Shown here in pieces: positions 1 through 10,872 of a stretch of 64,000 nt of DNA. Where the stretch lies: positions 60,643,213-60,707,212 of the forward strand of contig CM066740.1 of NCBI GenBank assembly GCA_033961575.1. Direction: 5' to 3'. Under the pieces are notes generated by a model, which searched no databases, had not been told where the DNA came from, and saw only the letters and a program-made list of their open reading frames with translations. Both the position numbers and the translations under genes were made by a program. The first letter of the stretch is position 1. Every line of letters begins with the position of its first letter. This stretch comes from Aselliscus stoliczkanus. Lineage: Eukaryota; Chordata; Mammalia; Chiroptera; Hipposideridae.

Positions 1-920
1 GCTTTATTGAACATAATTGACAAAATTCTACACATTTAATGTGTACAATATGATGTTTTGATATACATATACTCATTATATTCCATGGATAGATCCCACT
101 AATCATGGTGTATGACCCTCTTAATGTGCTGTGAATTGGATTTGCTAGTATTTTATTCAGAATTCTTGCATCCATGTTTATCAGAGATATTGAATGGTAA
201 TTTTCTTTTCTTGTAGTGTTATTGTATGGCTTTGGTATCAAGGTAATGCTAGTCTTGTAAAATTAATTTACAAGTGATTTCCTCCTCTTATATTTTTTAA
301 TGAGTTTAAGAAAAATTGGCATTAATTCTTTTTTAAACATTTGATAGAACTTTTCAATGAAGCCATCATTCCTGGACTTTTCTTTATAGGGAGGCTTTTG
401 TATATAGATTCAATTCTTATTAACTAGTGGTTTGTCTAGAATTCCTATTTCTTTGTGATTCATTCTTGGTAGGATGCATCTTTTTAACAATTTATCCATT
501 TCTTTTTTTTCTTCTTCTTCTTTTTTATTATTATTTTATTTTAATTAGTCATTTCTTCTAAGTTATCCAACTTGATGCTATATGATGATTTATAGTAGTC
601 TCATGATTTTTTGTATTTCTGTGGTATCTGTTGTAATGTCTCTGCTTTCATTCCAGACTGTTTTTATTTGAGTCTTCTCTTTTATTTTTCTTAATTTTGG
701 TTAAGCACTGTCAATTTTGTTTATCTTTTCAAACATTCAACCCTTAGTTTTGTTGATCTTTGATATTGTTTAGTATCTATTTCATTTATTTCTGCTCTGA
801 TCTGTTTTTTATATTCATTCTTCTGTAAATATTAGGCTTAGATTGGGCTTTTTCTAGTTTCTTTAAGTATAAAGTTAGATTGTTTATTTGAAATCTTTCT
901 CTTTTCTTTTTTCTTAATTT
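1..920 (-). mobile_element. Old LINE-1 ORF2 fragment (antisense)
   Basis: The + strand reads like the reverse complement of L1 ORF2. The stretch on the theme 'accagccttgcat...tgtatgatc', then 'tttgctagtattttattcag' and the 'ctgctctgatctg' segment occur in the same order as in the near-complete L1 at 52.1-53.0 kb. All frames are broken, so this is a decayed insertion. It runs off the left edge of the window. Confidence 0.75.
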
Positions 921-1195
921 TTAAAAATTTTTCAATTATAGTTGATGTACAATATTATACTAATTTCTGGTATTCAATATAGTGATTAAATATTTATATA
1001 ACTTACAAAGTTATCACCCAAAAATATCTAGTACCCATCTGACACTATACATAGTTATTACAATTTATTGAGTATATTCCCTATGCTATACTTTACATTC
1101 CCATGACTATCTTGTAACTACCAATTTGTACCTTTTAATCCTTTTCCCTTTCATCCTTTCTTAACTCCCCTCCCATCTTAAAGAAGTCCCTCTAA
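921..1195 (-). mobile_element. LINE-1 3' UTR fragment (antisense)
   Basis: 'ttcaattatagttgatgtac', 'aatattatac' and a 'catctgac' segment correspond in order to the 3' UTR of the L1 copies ending at 44.9 kb and 49.6 kb. No coding potential. It abuts the ORF1 piece at 1196, so the two may belong to one internally deleted element. Confidence 0.6.
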
Positions 1196-2605
1196 GATTC
1201 CTTGATACTGGTTTGGTAGTGATGAACTCCTTCAGCTTTTTCTTGTCTGGGAAACTCCTTATCTGGCTTTCAATTCTAAAAGATAGCTTTGCTGGGTAGA
1301 AAATCTTGGTTGTATATCATTGCTTTTCATCACTTGGAATATTTCCTGCCACCCCCTTCTTGCCTGCGAAGTTTCTGTTGAGAAATCAGCTGCCAGTCTT
1401 ATGGGGACCCCCTTGTACATAACTAACTGCTTTTCTCTTGCTGCTTTTAAGATAATCTCTTTGTCTTTAACCTTTGATATTTTAATTATGATGTGTCTTA
1501 GTATGGGCCTCTTTGGGTTCACTGGAGGTGGCCTGGTATTGCACTGACAAGGTATGAAGTGTGCCACTGGGCGTGTCAGCCCTGAGACCTCCTGGGAGGT
1601 GCCTCTCTGCAGGCCAAATTCAGCCTTTGCCTGTGCCATACCCAGGGTCACCTGGCATAAGCCACCAGGAGTCCATAGATGTCATCCCTCCCATGCTGGA
1701 CTTGAAGGTGCCAGAGAGAGGCTAAGCTGTGAACTGAGGCTGGCTACTTCTAGGGCTGGGCTTGGGGCTTCTTAGCAAAAGGTGCAGGGCATGCTGAGGC
1801 TATATGCTATTTGTTTGGGGTTTGTGAACCTTTGAGTGTTTTTAGGAAAGTCTGCATCAGGAGCTAACACAGGCCATTTGTATGGAAAGCCACTGGAGGT
1901 AGTTTGGGTGAGCCCACAAATTGGGTGGGTTGGGGTCTTAGGGAATCATCGGGCTGGGGCAAACAGTGCTAGTTAGATTGATTGAAACAGATATTGCAGC
2001 TGCCTTTGTCTGCATGCTGGGAGAGGGGAGGGCTCAACAAAGAAACAATAGATTATGCCAACACTTCTGTCTGGAGAAAGCTGCCTCTCCAGCCCTCACC
2101 CTGCAGCCAGACAATTCAGTTCCTCTCTGTGTGTCTCTGGCACTTTTCAAGCTGCTGTTCTCAGCACTAGAGCTCAGAGTGAGTGAGTCCATCAGCAAGT
2201 AAATCTGTGCACAAGCCCTTTAAGAGGAATGTCTGGGACTCCAGCCACCCTCCATCTCACTCAGCCACAATCTCTGTTGGTTTTCACAGCCAGGAGTTAT
2301 GGGGACTTCTCTCCCTAGCACTTGAACCCTGGGTGAGGAGGCTGGTATGGGGCTGAGACCCTTTATCCAGAATTAAGATATTCCCTCCCAATTTTTAACT
2401 GCCACAGGTGGGTTTAGGACCAGCCTGTTCCACATCTCTGCCCCTCTTTGCAGTCTCAATGTGGCTTCTTCTGTATTTCCTTATTTATAGGACTGCTGTC
2501 CAGCTAGACTTCAGGCAGTGATGGTTGTTCTGTAGTTTAGTTGTACTTGTGGTCAAGAGAGGATGCAGGCACAACATTTGCCTACTTCATCATCTTGACT
2601 GGAAA
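1196..2605 (-). mobile_element. LINE-1, ORF1 C-terminus fused to 5' UTR (internally deleted)
   Basis: On the minus strand, 1545 down to about 1259 encodes the C-terminal third of L1 ORF1p (RHIIIKISKVKD, AAREKQ, RLAADFSTET, WQEIFQVMKS). Upstream of that it passes directly, around 1530, into an L1 5' UTR-like region. That region ends near 2605 with a sequence matching the start of the L1 at 12.6 kb ('cagctagacttcaggc', then 'catcatcttgactgg'). The coiled coil and most of the RNA-recognition domain of ORF1 are missing, and no ORF2 follows on the 3' side. The element is therefore a shortened derivative or the product of a secondary deletion. Confidence 0.65.
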
Positions 2606-3510
2606 TCTGGTTTCTATTTCCTTACTAAAGTTTTAATTTTGTTCTTGTGATGTTTTCCTAATTTTGTTTAGTTGTCTATCTGTGTTCTTGTTTGAAGGAA
2701 AAGAACAGTCTTTACAGGCTAGTTTAGGCAAGTAAAGGCCTTTTCCTGGCTGATAGCACTGACTCTGGGATTGCATGCAAGCAAGGCTGGAGGTAGCTCC
2801 TATGGCTACAGCCAGGTTGACTGTTAGGTCTGTGACTCACAGACCTGTTACCAGGGGCAGAAATGGATGTCACCTCCACCAGGTCCATGAGTATGCTTTT
2901 ATCTAGTCCCTGAGTGGATCCCTGTGTAGGCAGGACTGTCTCTGGACCATAGTAGTGCAGTACTAGAACCATGTTCCAAGACTGTTTCAAGGGCTGCAGT
3001 TTGATCTGAGGTCAGCAAGCCTGTTAATAGGGATACCCATGGGTGTGGCTACTCCTGGGGCCCTGGGTGGGTCTCTTGGTAGGTATAACTACCTCAGGAT
3101 TCTCTGGAGTGGAGCTAAACCTGGATTACAGGACTACTGAAGGGCTGCAATTGAGGTGAACAGGCCCTGTTACTGGGGCCATAAATGGGTGTGTCTCTTC
3201 CTGGGTCCTTTGGCACAAGGGGATGATAGCAGAACTATGGACAAACAGAGATGGAGCTAAGTCCACAGAGGGACAGGGCTGCTTTTATTCTGCAGCTGGG
3301 ACCACAATAAGCAGACCTGCCAATGGTTCACAAGCCTAACTTCTCAAAGAGGCTCTCCTCTATCTTGGGCTTCACTGAGGTTTCACAACTTCCTAACTGG
3401 ATTCCAAAATTCCCACAAAGTCACTTTTGTCCATGAGTGGCAGCCAAATATTTGTTTCTTGGTGGGGGGTGATATGGGTTGGGAACCTCCCATTCCACCT
3501 TCTTGATGAT
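2606..3510 (-). repeat. Probable old LINE-1 5' region (antisense), poorly matched
   Basis: No gene is recognisable. The segment has loosely repeated phrases ('cctgttactggggcca', 'cctgttaccaggggca') and ends at 'cattccaccttcttgatga', which looks like the antisense start of an old L1. The 88-residue open frame here is not conserved-looking. Family assignment is tentative. Confidence 0.35.
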
Positions 3511-3753
3511 ATTACTACTGCCATACTGTTTTGATTATAGCTTTATAGTAATTCTTGAATTCAGGTAATTTTAGTCCTCTGATTTTGTTCTTTTCATTCA
3601 ATACTATGTTGGCCATTCTTGGACTTTTGCTTCTTGATATGAACTCTAAAATCAATTTGTTGATATCTACAAAGTGGTTCACTGGGATTTTTATTTGTAT
3701 TGTGTTTAATTTATGAATAATATTATAATTTGACACCTCAAGAAAATACAGGT
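3511..3753 (-). mobile_element. Old LINE-1 ORF2 fragment
   Basis: The minus strand encodes an L1 ORF2 segment downstream of the reverse transcriptase (INKLILEFISRSKSPRMANI, then KLPEFKNYYKAIIKTVW). It aligns with [18 protein letters not shown] and [17 protein letters not shown] of the L1 at 51.3-51.5 kb. It is interrupted by a SINE at 3754. Confidence 0.7.
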
Positions 3754-3863
3754 TGGGCCGGCCGAGTGGCGCAGTGGTTAAGTGCTGGCTTGGGAAGCCA
3801 GCAGCCCTGGTTCGGGTCCCACATATGAGGGCCAGTGATGCTGCCCTCAAAAAACAAACAAAA
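3754..3863 (+). mobile_element. Short tRNA-derived SINE
   Basis: Typical head 'gggccggccgagtggcgcag' with the Pol III A-box region, then a B-box-like 'ggttcgggtcc' and an A-rich tail. It is flanked by an 11-bp duplication (3743-3753 and 3864-3874, 'aaaatacaggt'), the signature of LINE-driven insertion. Confidence 0.9.
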
Positions 3864-3874
3864 AAAATACAGGT

Positions 3875-4216
3875 AATTTTTGAAAGCAGTGCCTAGATTG
3901 CATTAGGGATATTATTTCTGGCCTTATCTTGCATAGGAAACAGAATTTAGGAATTAAAATATTTCTGTGTAAGGCTAGTAAAACTCAATACAGGACAATT
4001 ATTTCTGTGTCTTTATAGTGTTTACAGAACATAAAAAGGCTGACCTTTACTCTTTTCTCATTTTCCAAGGGGAGATAATCAGAAATGATTTTGTAAGCAT
4101 ACCCATTAATCTTGTTTTCTAGTCTTGTCTTCAGACCTCAGAATTATAAATCATAGAAACTAATCCTAGAGTCCATTATAGATGTGATTTTTTTCCTTTT
4201 ATTTTCCAGAGCTCAT
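3875..4216. other. No recognised feature
   Basis: AT-rich sequence between a SINE and a Tigger transposon. I see no gene, RNA or identifiable repeat in it. Confidence 0.5.
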
Positions 4217-4730
4217 ATGGGTACTGTCATGTATCACATAATGACATTTTTTGTCAGTGATGGACCACATATATGACAGTAGGCCCATAGATTTTTAATG
4301 GAGCTGAACATTTTCTATCATTTAATGACATAGCCATCATAAAGTTGTAGTACAATGCAATGTTCACGTGTTTGTGGTGATGCTGATATAAATAAACCTA
4401 CTGCACTGCCAGTTGTATAAAAGTATAGTACATGCAATTATGTGAAATACATAATACTTGAAAATGATAATAAATGATATGTTACTGGCTTATGTATTTA
4501 CAATACTATATGAGTTGTAGTTATTTTAGAGTGTATTCCTATAACTTATAAAAATTTTTCATGTAAAACAGTATGCCAGGTTATGCCAAAAGCAGCTTCA
4601 TACAGCGTTTTTTATCATGTCTCAATTGCATCATTTTTTCTTCTGTTTGATTTAATATCATGTTTTGTTTGTCATGGCCCCTAAGAGTACAAAATATACT
4701 GCTAATGTTACCAGTAAGAGGCCACACTGA

Positions 4731-6069
4731 GTGATTAACCTGGAAACAAAAGTAAAAGTGATTGAGGACTCTGAAAGTGGAAAATCAATGATGGTTATTG
4801 CTCACCAGTCAGGCATGCTCCATTCCTCCGTAGCTACCATCTTAAAGAACAAGAACAAAGTAACAAATACTGTTAAAGGATCTGCTTTACTGAAGGCAAC
4901 AAGACTAACAAAAATTTGAGAAGGGCCTATATCAGATATGGAGAAACTTCTAATGACCTAGATTGAAGACCAGACACAATAGCATATCCCTTTCAGTGTC
5001 AGGACAATCATGGCCAAAGCAAAAAGTTTGCAATGTTGAAAGAAAAGGCTGGACTTAACTATGATGTTGAATTTATTGCTAGCTCTGAATGGTTTAAAAA
5101 ATTCAACAGTCACTATGTATTACATACTGAGAAAGTAAGTGGTGAGACTGTGAGCATTGATGTGAAGGCAACTGAAGAAATTTTGGAATCCTAGATAAGC
5201 TGATTGTGGAGGAAAATTACTTGCCAAGGCAAATATTCAATATGGATGAAACCTCCCTATTCTCTAAAAGGATACCTGAAAAGACTTTTATCCATAAAGG
5301 GGCCAAATCAATGAGAGATTTCAAGGCTTTTAAGGACGGGATAAGTCTTGTTTGGGGCAATGTCACAAGCTACAAATTGTATCCCTTTGTGATATGGCAC
5401 AATGAGAACCCCAGGACCTTCAAACGTATTAATAAGCACACACTGCCAATGTCCTGAAGGAGCAACAAGAAGTCGTGAATGACCCAGCTCCTCTTCCAAG
5501 AAGCCCTCCTGAATTGCTATACCAGCGAAATAGAGAAGTACTGGTTGGAGAATAACATGCCTCTCAAGAGTTTGCTTATTGTTGGTAACGCTCCTGGAAA
5601 TCCTCCTTTTATTGGTGATTTCATCTTGATTTCAAAGTGGTGTTTCTCCCTCCAGCACCACTTCTTTGATCCAATTGATGGATCAGGAGTTACAGTAGCT
5701 CTGAAGGGCCTACTGCCTGAGGGGAACATTTGCCCAGGCCATCACTGCAACTTAGAAGACACTGAGACAATTCTGGAAGGACAGAACCTCTATGACTACA
5801 TCGGGAGCCTTGCTTGGGCTTGGGGTGATGTCACCAAGGAGTGTATGAATGGCATGTGGAAGAAGATACTCAAGGGGTTCATCCATGACTTCAAAGCATT
5901 TGCTGCCAAAGATGAGGCAGTTTCGAAAATCCACAAGGCTGTGGTTGAGATGTCAAACAACTTGAACCTGAGTGTGGATGAGGATGGCATTGAGGAACTT
6001 CTAGAAGTTGTTCCAGACGGATTGTCTAATGAGGAGGTGTTAGAACTGGAACAGAAATCGTATAGCTGA
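4731..6069 (+). pseudogene. Tigger transposase pseudogene
   Basis: Fragments in shifting frames match pogo/Tigger DDE transposases. They include an N-terminal helix-turn-helix-like segment (about 4731-4919: VKVIEDSESGKSMMVIAHQS), a catalytic-core start (5206-5457: FNMDETSLFSKRIPEKTFIH, with the family's N-x-D-E-T motif) and a later piece (5479-6069). In that piece the usual 'DNAPAHP' catalytic Asp motif is degraded to 'GNAPGNPP', so the active-site Asp is lost. An acidic C-terminal tail follows (VDEDGIEELLEVVPDGLSNE). Stops and frameshifts break it throughout, and it cannot encode a working transposase. Confidence 0.8.
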
Positions 6070-6197
6070 AGAAGAGGCAACAGAAAAGGAAGCTTCAGGA
6101 GGAGAAAAACAAGAAGACCCAAGAAAATTCACAGTGAATCATTTAGCAGAAACTTTTGCAGACTTCAAGCTCCTTAAAACGTTTAACAACACACTGA

Positions 6198-6300
6198 GCC
6201 GGCCCAGTGGTGCAGTGGTTAAGCGCTGGTCTTGGGAAGCCAGTGCCCCCGGTTCGAGTCCCACATATGAGGGCCAGTGACACTGCCCTAAAAAAAAAAA
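6198..6300 (+). mobile_element. Short tRNA-derived SINE
   Basis: Head 'gccggcccagtggtgcagtg', B-box-like 'ggttcgagtccc' and A-tail. It lies inside the Tigger element, so it is younger than that element. Confidence 0.85.
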
Positions 6301-6506
6301 AAAGCTTGACAACATGGACCCAATACCAAAAAATTTTTATTAACCAAGAGGAATGTTCATAATGCATTATCTGCTTACAAGCAAATCTGTAAAGAAAAAG
6401 AAAAAAAGAACAAGCACACGACCATGGACTTATTTCTGTAAAGAGTGACACCTCCTCAAGAAGAGCCTCTGCAGTTCCTTCAGGAGGTGTTCCAGAAGTC
6501 ATTGCT

Positions 6507-6611
6507 TTTTTTTTTTGAGGGCAGTGTGACTGGCCCTCATATGTGGGACCTGAACCGGGGCCGCTGGCTTCCCAAGCCAGTGCTCAACCACTGCGCCACT
6601 CGGCCAGCCCA
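6507..6611 (-). mobile_element. Short tRNA-derived SINE (antisense)
   Basis: Poly-T, then 'gagggcagtgtgactggccc', ending in 'cactcggccagccc', the reverse complement of the SINE head. It is inserted in the Tigger element in the opposite orientation to the SINE at 6198. Confidence 0.85.
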
Positions 6612-7419
6612 GGAAGGCATTGTTGACAGCTTCATGCATGTTATTGCCCCTGAGACCTTTCTGTGGGACAGGATATGGAGGTGGCAGACAGTGATATTGG
6701 TGATCCTGACCCTGTGGAGGCTTAGGCCAATGTGTGTTAATCTCTTAATTTTTTATAAAAAAAAAAGTGTAAAAGGAAAAAAATATTAAAAATAGAAAAA
6801 ACTTATAGTATAAGGATATAAAGAAAAATATTTTTTACAGCTATATAACATGTTTGTATTTCAACTAAGTGTTATTACAAAGGAGGAGAAAAGGTTAAAA
6901 ATTTTAAAGTTTATACAGTAAAAATGTTACAGTAAATTTAGGTTAATTTATTATTGAAAAAAGAAAAACAAATATTTTATAAATTTAGTGTGGCCTAAGA
7001 GTACAGTGTTTATAAAATCTACAGTCATGTCCTAGCCTTCACATTCACTCATTGACTCATTCACCCAGAGGAACTTCCAATCCTGCAAGCCCCATTCATG
7101 GTAAATGCTCTATATAGGTTTACTATTTTTGATCTCTACACCATATTTTTATTGTACCTTTTCTATGTTTACATATGTGTAGATACACAATACTTACCAT
7201 TGTGTTATAATTGCCTACATTATTCAGTACAGACAGTACCATGCTGTACAGGCTTGTAGTCTAGGAGCAATAAGCTGAACCATATAGCCTACGTGTGTGG
7301 TAGGCTGTACCATTTAGGTATGCATAAGTATGCTCTATGATGTTTGCACAATGATGAAATTGCCTAAGGATGCATTTCTCAGAATGTTTCTCCATCATTA
7401 GGTGATATATGAGTGTTTC

Positions 7420-7535
7420 AAAGTCTATATTATCTGGTATATGTATTCCTACACCAGATTTTTTTTTTCCATTTCCATTTTCATGAAATAACTTTTTCCA
7501 TCTCTTTACTTTCAGTCTCTCTCTCTCTCTCTTTC
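7420..7535 (-). mobile_element. LINE-1 endonuclease-region fragment plus (TC)n
   Basis: 'ccatttccattttcatgaaa' and 'ctttactttcagtc' are antisense L1 ORF2 endonuclease sequence (compare 53.75-53.8 kb). The L1 resumes after the PGD pseudogene at about 9470, so the PGD copy split it. A short (TC)n run sits at 7516-7535. Confidence 0.7.
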
Positions 7536-9400
7536 AAAAAAATATAATGTAGCTTTTATTAAGTAGAGGAAAAAAGGAATTCAGCTGTATGAAACAGTTT
7601 CCAGTATGATAACTTCCTAAAAAAACCCTTCCCTTCTATGTGATAAGAACTGCTGCCTCTATCAGGGCAAACTTAGACTGCCTCCCTGAATCCACAGGAC
7701 ATAGGACATGTTAGAAAGTCACTGTGTCAAGGAGATCATTGCCGCTGTCACACACAATCAATTCCTGGTCAGTCCCTAGAGGAAAGGACAGAGGGCATGA
7801 TGGGTCTCACAGAAATACTTCACAAGTAAGCATGGGGTGACTTTTCAGGAGTCTCTTTTGATACTTCGTTTTAAAAGATCTGAGCAGAAAGTAGGGAAAA
7901 GGGCGAATGGAATGTCCCATTTTTTGAACTGTGGTGGGTGACATGGTGAGTGTGACTAGGCATTGTAAAAAGAGGCCACATTGTGGCCTGTCCGGTTAGT
8001 GTAGATAAAGTTGGCCGAGAGTTCATACGTGTGAGCCCCAAATTAATCCTGCTGAGCCTGGATCAGGTTGGCTGGCAGCATCTCATGTCTGTATCCACCA
8101 TAGAAGGAAAGAATAGTGGTGAAGCAGGGTATGGGGATGCCCACTAGGACACCAGTACTGACTGCCCACTGCCAGGACACTTGACAGTTTTTGACAGTTG
8201 ACTTAAAGAAGTCATCTACTAGTAGGTTTTGAAGTTCTAGGATTTGACCAAATGCATCTTTGATCTTTCCTAGGAATATCAGCCCCCCCATACACACACA
8301 TCAAGGCAATGCCACCATAATTGAGGGTCCAGCCAAATTCAGTGGCTGCCTGTCTTAGCAGCATAATGCCTTGAGCATAAAAGATGCTCTTGGAAGCATA
8401 GAGGGCCTTTCAAATGTCCTCCAGGAATGATTTCTTACCATCTTTAAACTGGATTTTTTGAGGACCCTTCAACTTTTCGCTAGCTTAAATCCTCTCATCC
8501 TTCAGGGATGATAAGCAGTGAGCAAAGACTCCTTCTCCAATGAGGGTGATGGGCATGCAGTACTCCAGGGCTTAGATGGTGACCTGTTTCCCAGTGCCCT
8601 TCTGCCCAGCACTGTCCCTGATCTTTGGCAGCAGGGATGTGCCATCACTGTCTTGGAACATGAGGATATTGGCTGTGATTTCAATCAGGAATAAATCTAG
8701 CTCTATCTTATTCCATTCCTCAAACACCTGTGCCACCTTCTCATGCTTCATGCCCATAATTCATCAGCTGGTAGGCCTCACAGATGAGCTGCATGTCACT
8801 ATATATAGTCTATCCCACTGTGCACCATCTTCATGAAGTGTCCTGCTCCCTCATCTCCATCCCAGTCACAGCAGTGTTCCCCAGTTCCTACTTTGGCCAT
8901 GATGCCCTGGAAGATTGTCTTGATGTGGGGCCAGGCTTCTTTGTTCCCTCCTGGCATAAGTGATGGGCTGTACCGGGCTCCTTCCTCTCTACCATTAACT
9001 CTGTTCCCCACAAACAAGATTCCCTTAGCCTTGGGGTCTTGACATCATCTTGTGGTATCTCTGTATTCAGAATTTCCGCCTTTGATGATGACATCACAAG
9101 TGTCCAACAGGGGTACCAATTTTTCCATGAAATCATCAACAGCTTGACCAGCGTTCACAAGCAGTATAATCCGCAAGCCTTCTTCATCTTGGAGACCATC
9201 TCCTCCTGGGAGAGAGCACCAACAAGTTTGGTTCCTTTTGCCTCACTGGCCAAGAAATCATCAACTTTGAAGACTGCTCTATTAAAAGCAAAGACCACAA
9301 AGCCGTGATCCTTCATGTTCAAAATGAAGTCTGGCCCATGACTGCCAATGCAATCAATGCAATATCAGCTTGGACTACAGCAGCAGTGTAAGCATCAGAC
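7536..9400 (-). pseudogene. PGD: PGD processed pseudogene (6-phosphogluconate dehydrogenase)
   Basis: The minus strand reads an intronless copy of the pentose-phosphate enzyme that oxidises 6-phosphogluconate to ribulose 5-phosphate. From the N-terminus: QADIALIALAVMGQ (about 9390), REEGARYSPSLMPGGNKEAW (about 8960), EGAGHFMKMVHSGIDY, FLIEITANILMFQDSDG (about 8680), KIRDSAGQKGTGK (about 8600), and near the C-terminus RHEMLPANLIQAQQD (about 8050). A 3' UTR follows with AATAAA near 7556-7561 (minus sense). The start codon is lost (GTAGTCC where ATGGCCC is expected), and several frameshifts and stops break the frame. Absence of introns, a 3' UTR with polyadenylation signal, and insertion inside an L1 all indicate retroposition. 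It is clearly non-coding. Confidence 0.9.
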
Positions 9401-9464
9401 AAGGCAGGAGCAAAGAGAGGCAAAGGGCAGAGAAGGCACATTGGGGTAACTGAGGCTGAGTCCT

Positions 9465-9623
9465 GCAGTGTAGTCTGTGCATGTCTTTCAGCCTGAAGTG
9501 AGTCTTTTGTAGGCAGCATATGTAAGGGTTCTGTTTTCTTATCCATTTAGCTACCCTATGTTTTTGATTGGAGCATTTAATCCATTTATGCTGAAAGTAG
9601 TTATTGCCATTGTATTATTCATG
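9465..9623 (-). mobile_element. LINE-1 ORF2 start (endonuclease N-terminus), antisense
   Basis: 'gaagtgagtcttttgtaggc', 'ttttcttatccatttagcta' and 'gattggagcatttaatcc' match the antisense ORF2 start at 53.82-53.93 kb. It is a continuation of the fragment at 7420 and of the element at 10181, and is split from the latter by a mariner. Confidence 0.8.
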
Positions 9624-9625
9624 TA

Positions 9626-10178
9626 CAAGATCAGACAATTAAATTCATGAACTTATACTAGAAAAAATGCTACATACCTCATTGCTGAAAATCACTACAG
9701 TCACCTTTGAATTACTCCCCTTGGGAAACTATGCACCAATGTCAGCACTAGTCCATCCTTCAAAGCAATTTTGAAACTCTTTTTCTAGAATGGTCATCAG
9801 AGCCATCATGGTATTACCCTTGATGTCATGAATGTCATAAAAATGTCTTTCTTTCACTATTTCCTTTATCTTTAAGTAAAGAAAGAAGTCATTGGGGGCC
9901 AGATCAGGTGAGTAGGGAGGGTGTTCCAATACAGTTATTTGTTCATTGGCTAAAAACTCCCTCACAGACAGTGCTGTGTGAGCTGGTGCATTGTTGTGAT
10001 GCAAGAGCCATTAGTTGTTTTCAAAAAGTTCAGGTCATCATCTAACTTTTGCATGCAGCCTCTTCAACACTTCCAAATAGTAAACTTGGTTAACTGTCCA
10101 GTTGGTACAAATTCATAATATCAAAAGAGGCTAGCAACATCGTTGCAACAAGTTCACAAACGTAATCATCAGAACTTG
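9626..10178 (-). mobile_element. Mariner deletion derivative, 553 bp
   Basis: Flanked by TA on both sides (9624-9625 and 10179-10180). The ends form imperfect inverted repeats ('caagatcagacaatt...catgaactt' against 'caagttctgatgattacg...gtgaacttg'). The minus strand (10004-9729) encodes the C-terminal half of a mariner DD34D transposase, with HNNAPAHTA (catalytic Asp changed to Asn) and PPYSPDLAPNDFF. The N-terminal DNA-binding part is absent. A copy with the same deletion lies at 13464-14173. Confidence 0.85.
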
Positions 10179-10358
10179 TATATATATATTTTTCATTTTA
10201 AAATAGTCCCTCTAACATTCCTGGTAATACTGGTTTGATGGGGATGAACTCCTTTAGCTTTCTCTTCTCTAGGAAGCTCTTTATCTGTTCTTCGATTTTA
10301 AATGATAGCCATACTGGGTAGAATAGATCCTTATAGATTCTTGCTTTTCATCACTTTT

Positions 10359-10463
10359 TTTTTTTTTGAGTGCAGTGTCACTGGCCCTCATATGTGGGAC
10401 CCGAACTGGGGCTGCTGGCTTCCCAAGCCAGCGCTCAACCACTGCGCCACTCGGCCAGCCCAT
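10359..10463 (-). mobile_element. Short tRNA-derived SINE (antisense)
   Basis: 'gagtgcagtgtcactggccc' to 'cactcggccagccc' is the inverted SINE. It is flanked by a perfect 14-bp duplication 'ttttcatcactttt' (10345-10358 and 10464-10477) in the host L1 ORF1. Confidence 0.92.
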
Positions 10464-10825
10464 TTTTCATCACTTTTAATATTTCCTGCCAATCCCTTCT
10501 GGACAGCAAAGCTTCCATTGAGAAATCAGCTGGCAATCTTATGGGAGCTCCCTTATAAGTTACTAGTTGCTTTTCTCTAGCTGCTTTTAACCTTTGCCAC
10601 TTAAATTATAATGTGTCTTGGTGTGGGCCTGTTTGAGTTCATCTTGTTTGGGGATCTCTACATTTCCTGGGGTTGTATGTCTATTTTCTTTGCCAGGTTA
10701 AGAAATTTTTCAGTCATTACTTCTCAAAATAGGCTCTCAATCTCTTGCTTTCTCTCTTTTCTTCTGGTAGCCCTATAATGCAAATGTTGTTATGCTTGAT
10801 GTTGCCCCAGAGGTCTCTTAAACCG

Positions 10826-10872
10826 TATTTATTTATTTATTCATTTATTTATTCATTTATTTATTTATTTTT
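10826..10872. repeat. (TTTA)n microsatellite in L1 ORF1
   Basis: Tetranucleotide run with a few 'tca' interruptions, at the same ORF1 position as (AAAT)n at 23445-23493 in a separate L1. Confidence 0.9.

Larger units (their letters stand above)
4217..7416 (+). mobile_element. Tigger (pogo-type) DNA transposon
   Basis: The left end ('ctgtcatgtatcacataatg', about 4223) and the reverse complement of the right end ('cactcatatatcacctaatg', to about 7416) are diverged terminal inverted repeats. Between them lies a transposase pseudogene (4731-6069). The non-coding flanks carry the long AT-rich stretches usual in Tigger3/4-type elements. Two SINEs of opposite orientation have inserted (6198-6300 and 6507-6611). 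Subfamily not fixed from sequence alone. Confidence 0.75.

Noticed and set aside
3754..3863. tRNA gene from A- and B-box motifs
   Set aside because: Same motif occurs in many dispersed copies with A-tails and target duplications; they are SINE heads without a proper anticodon stem set.
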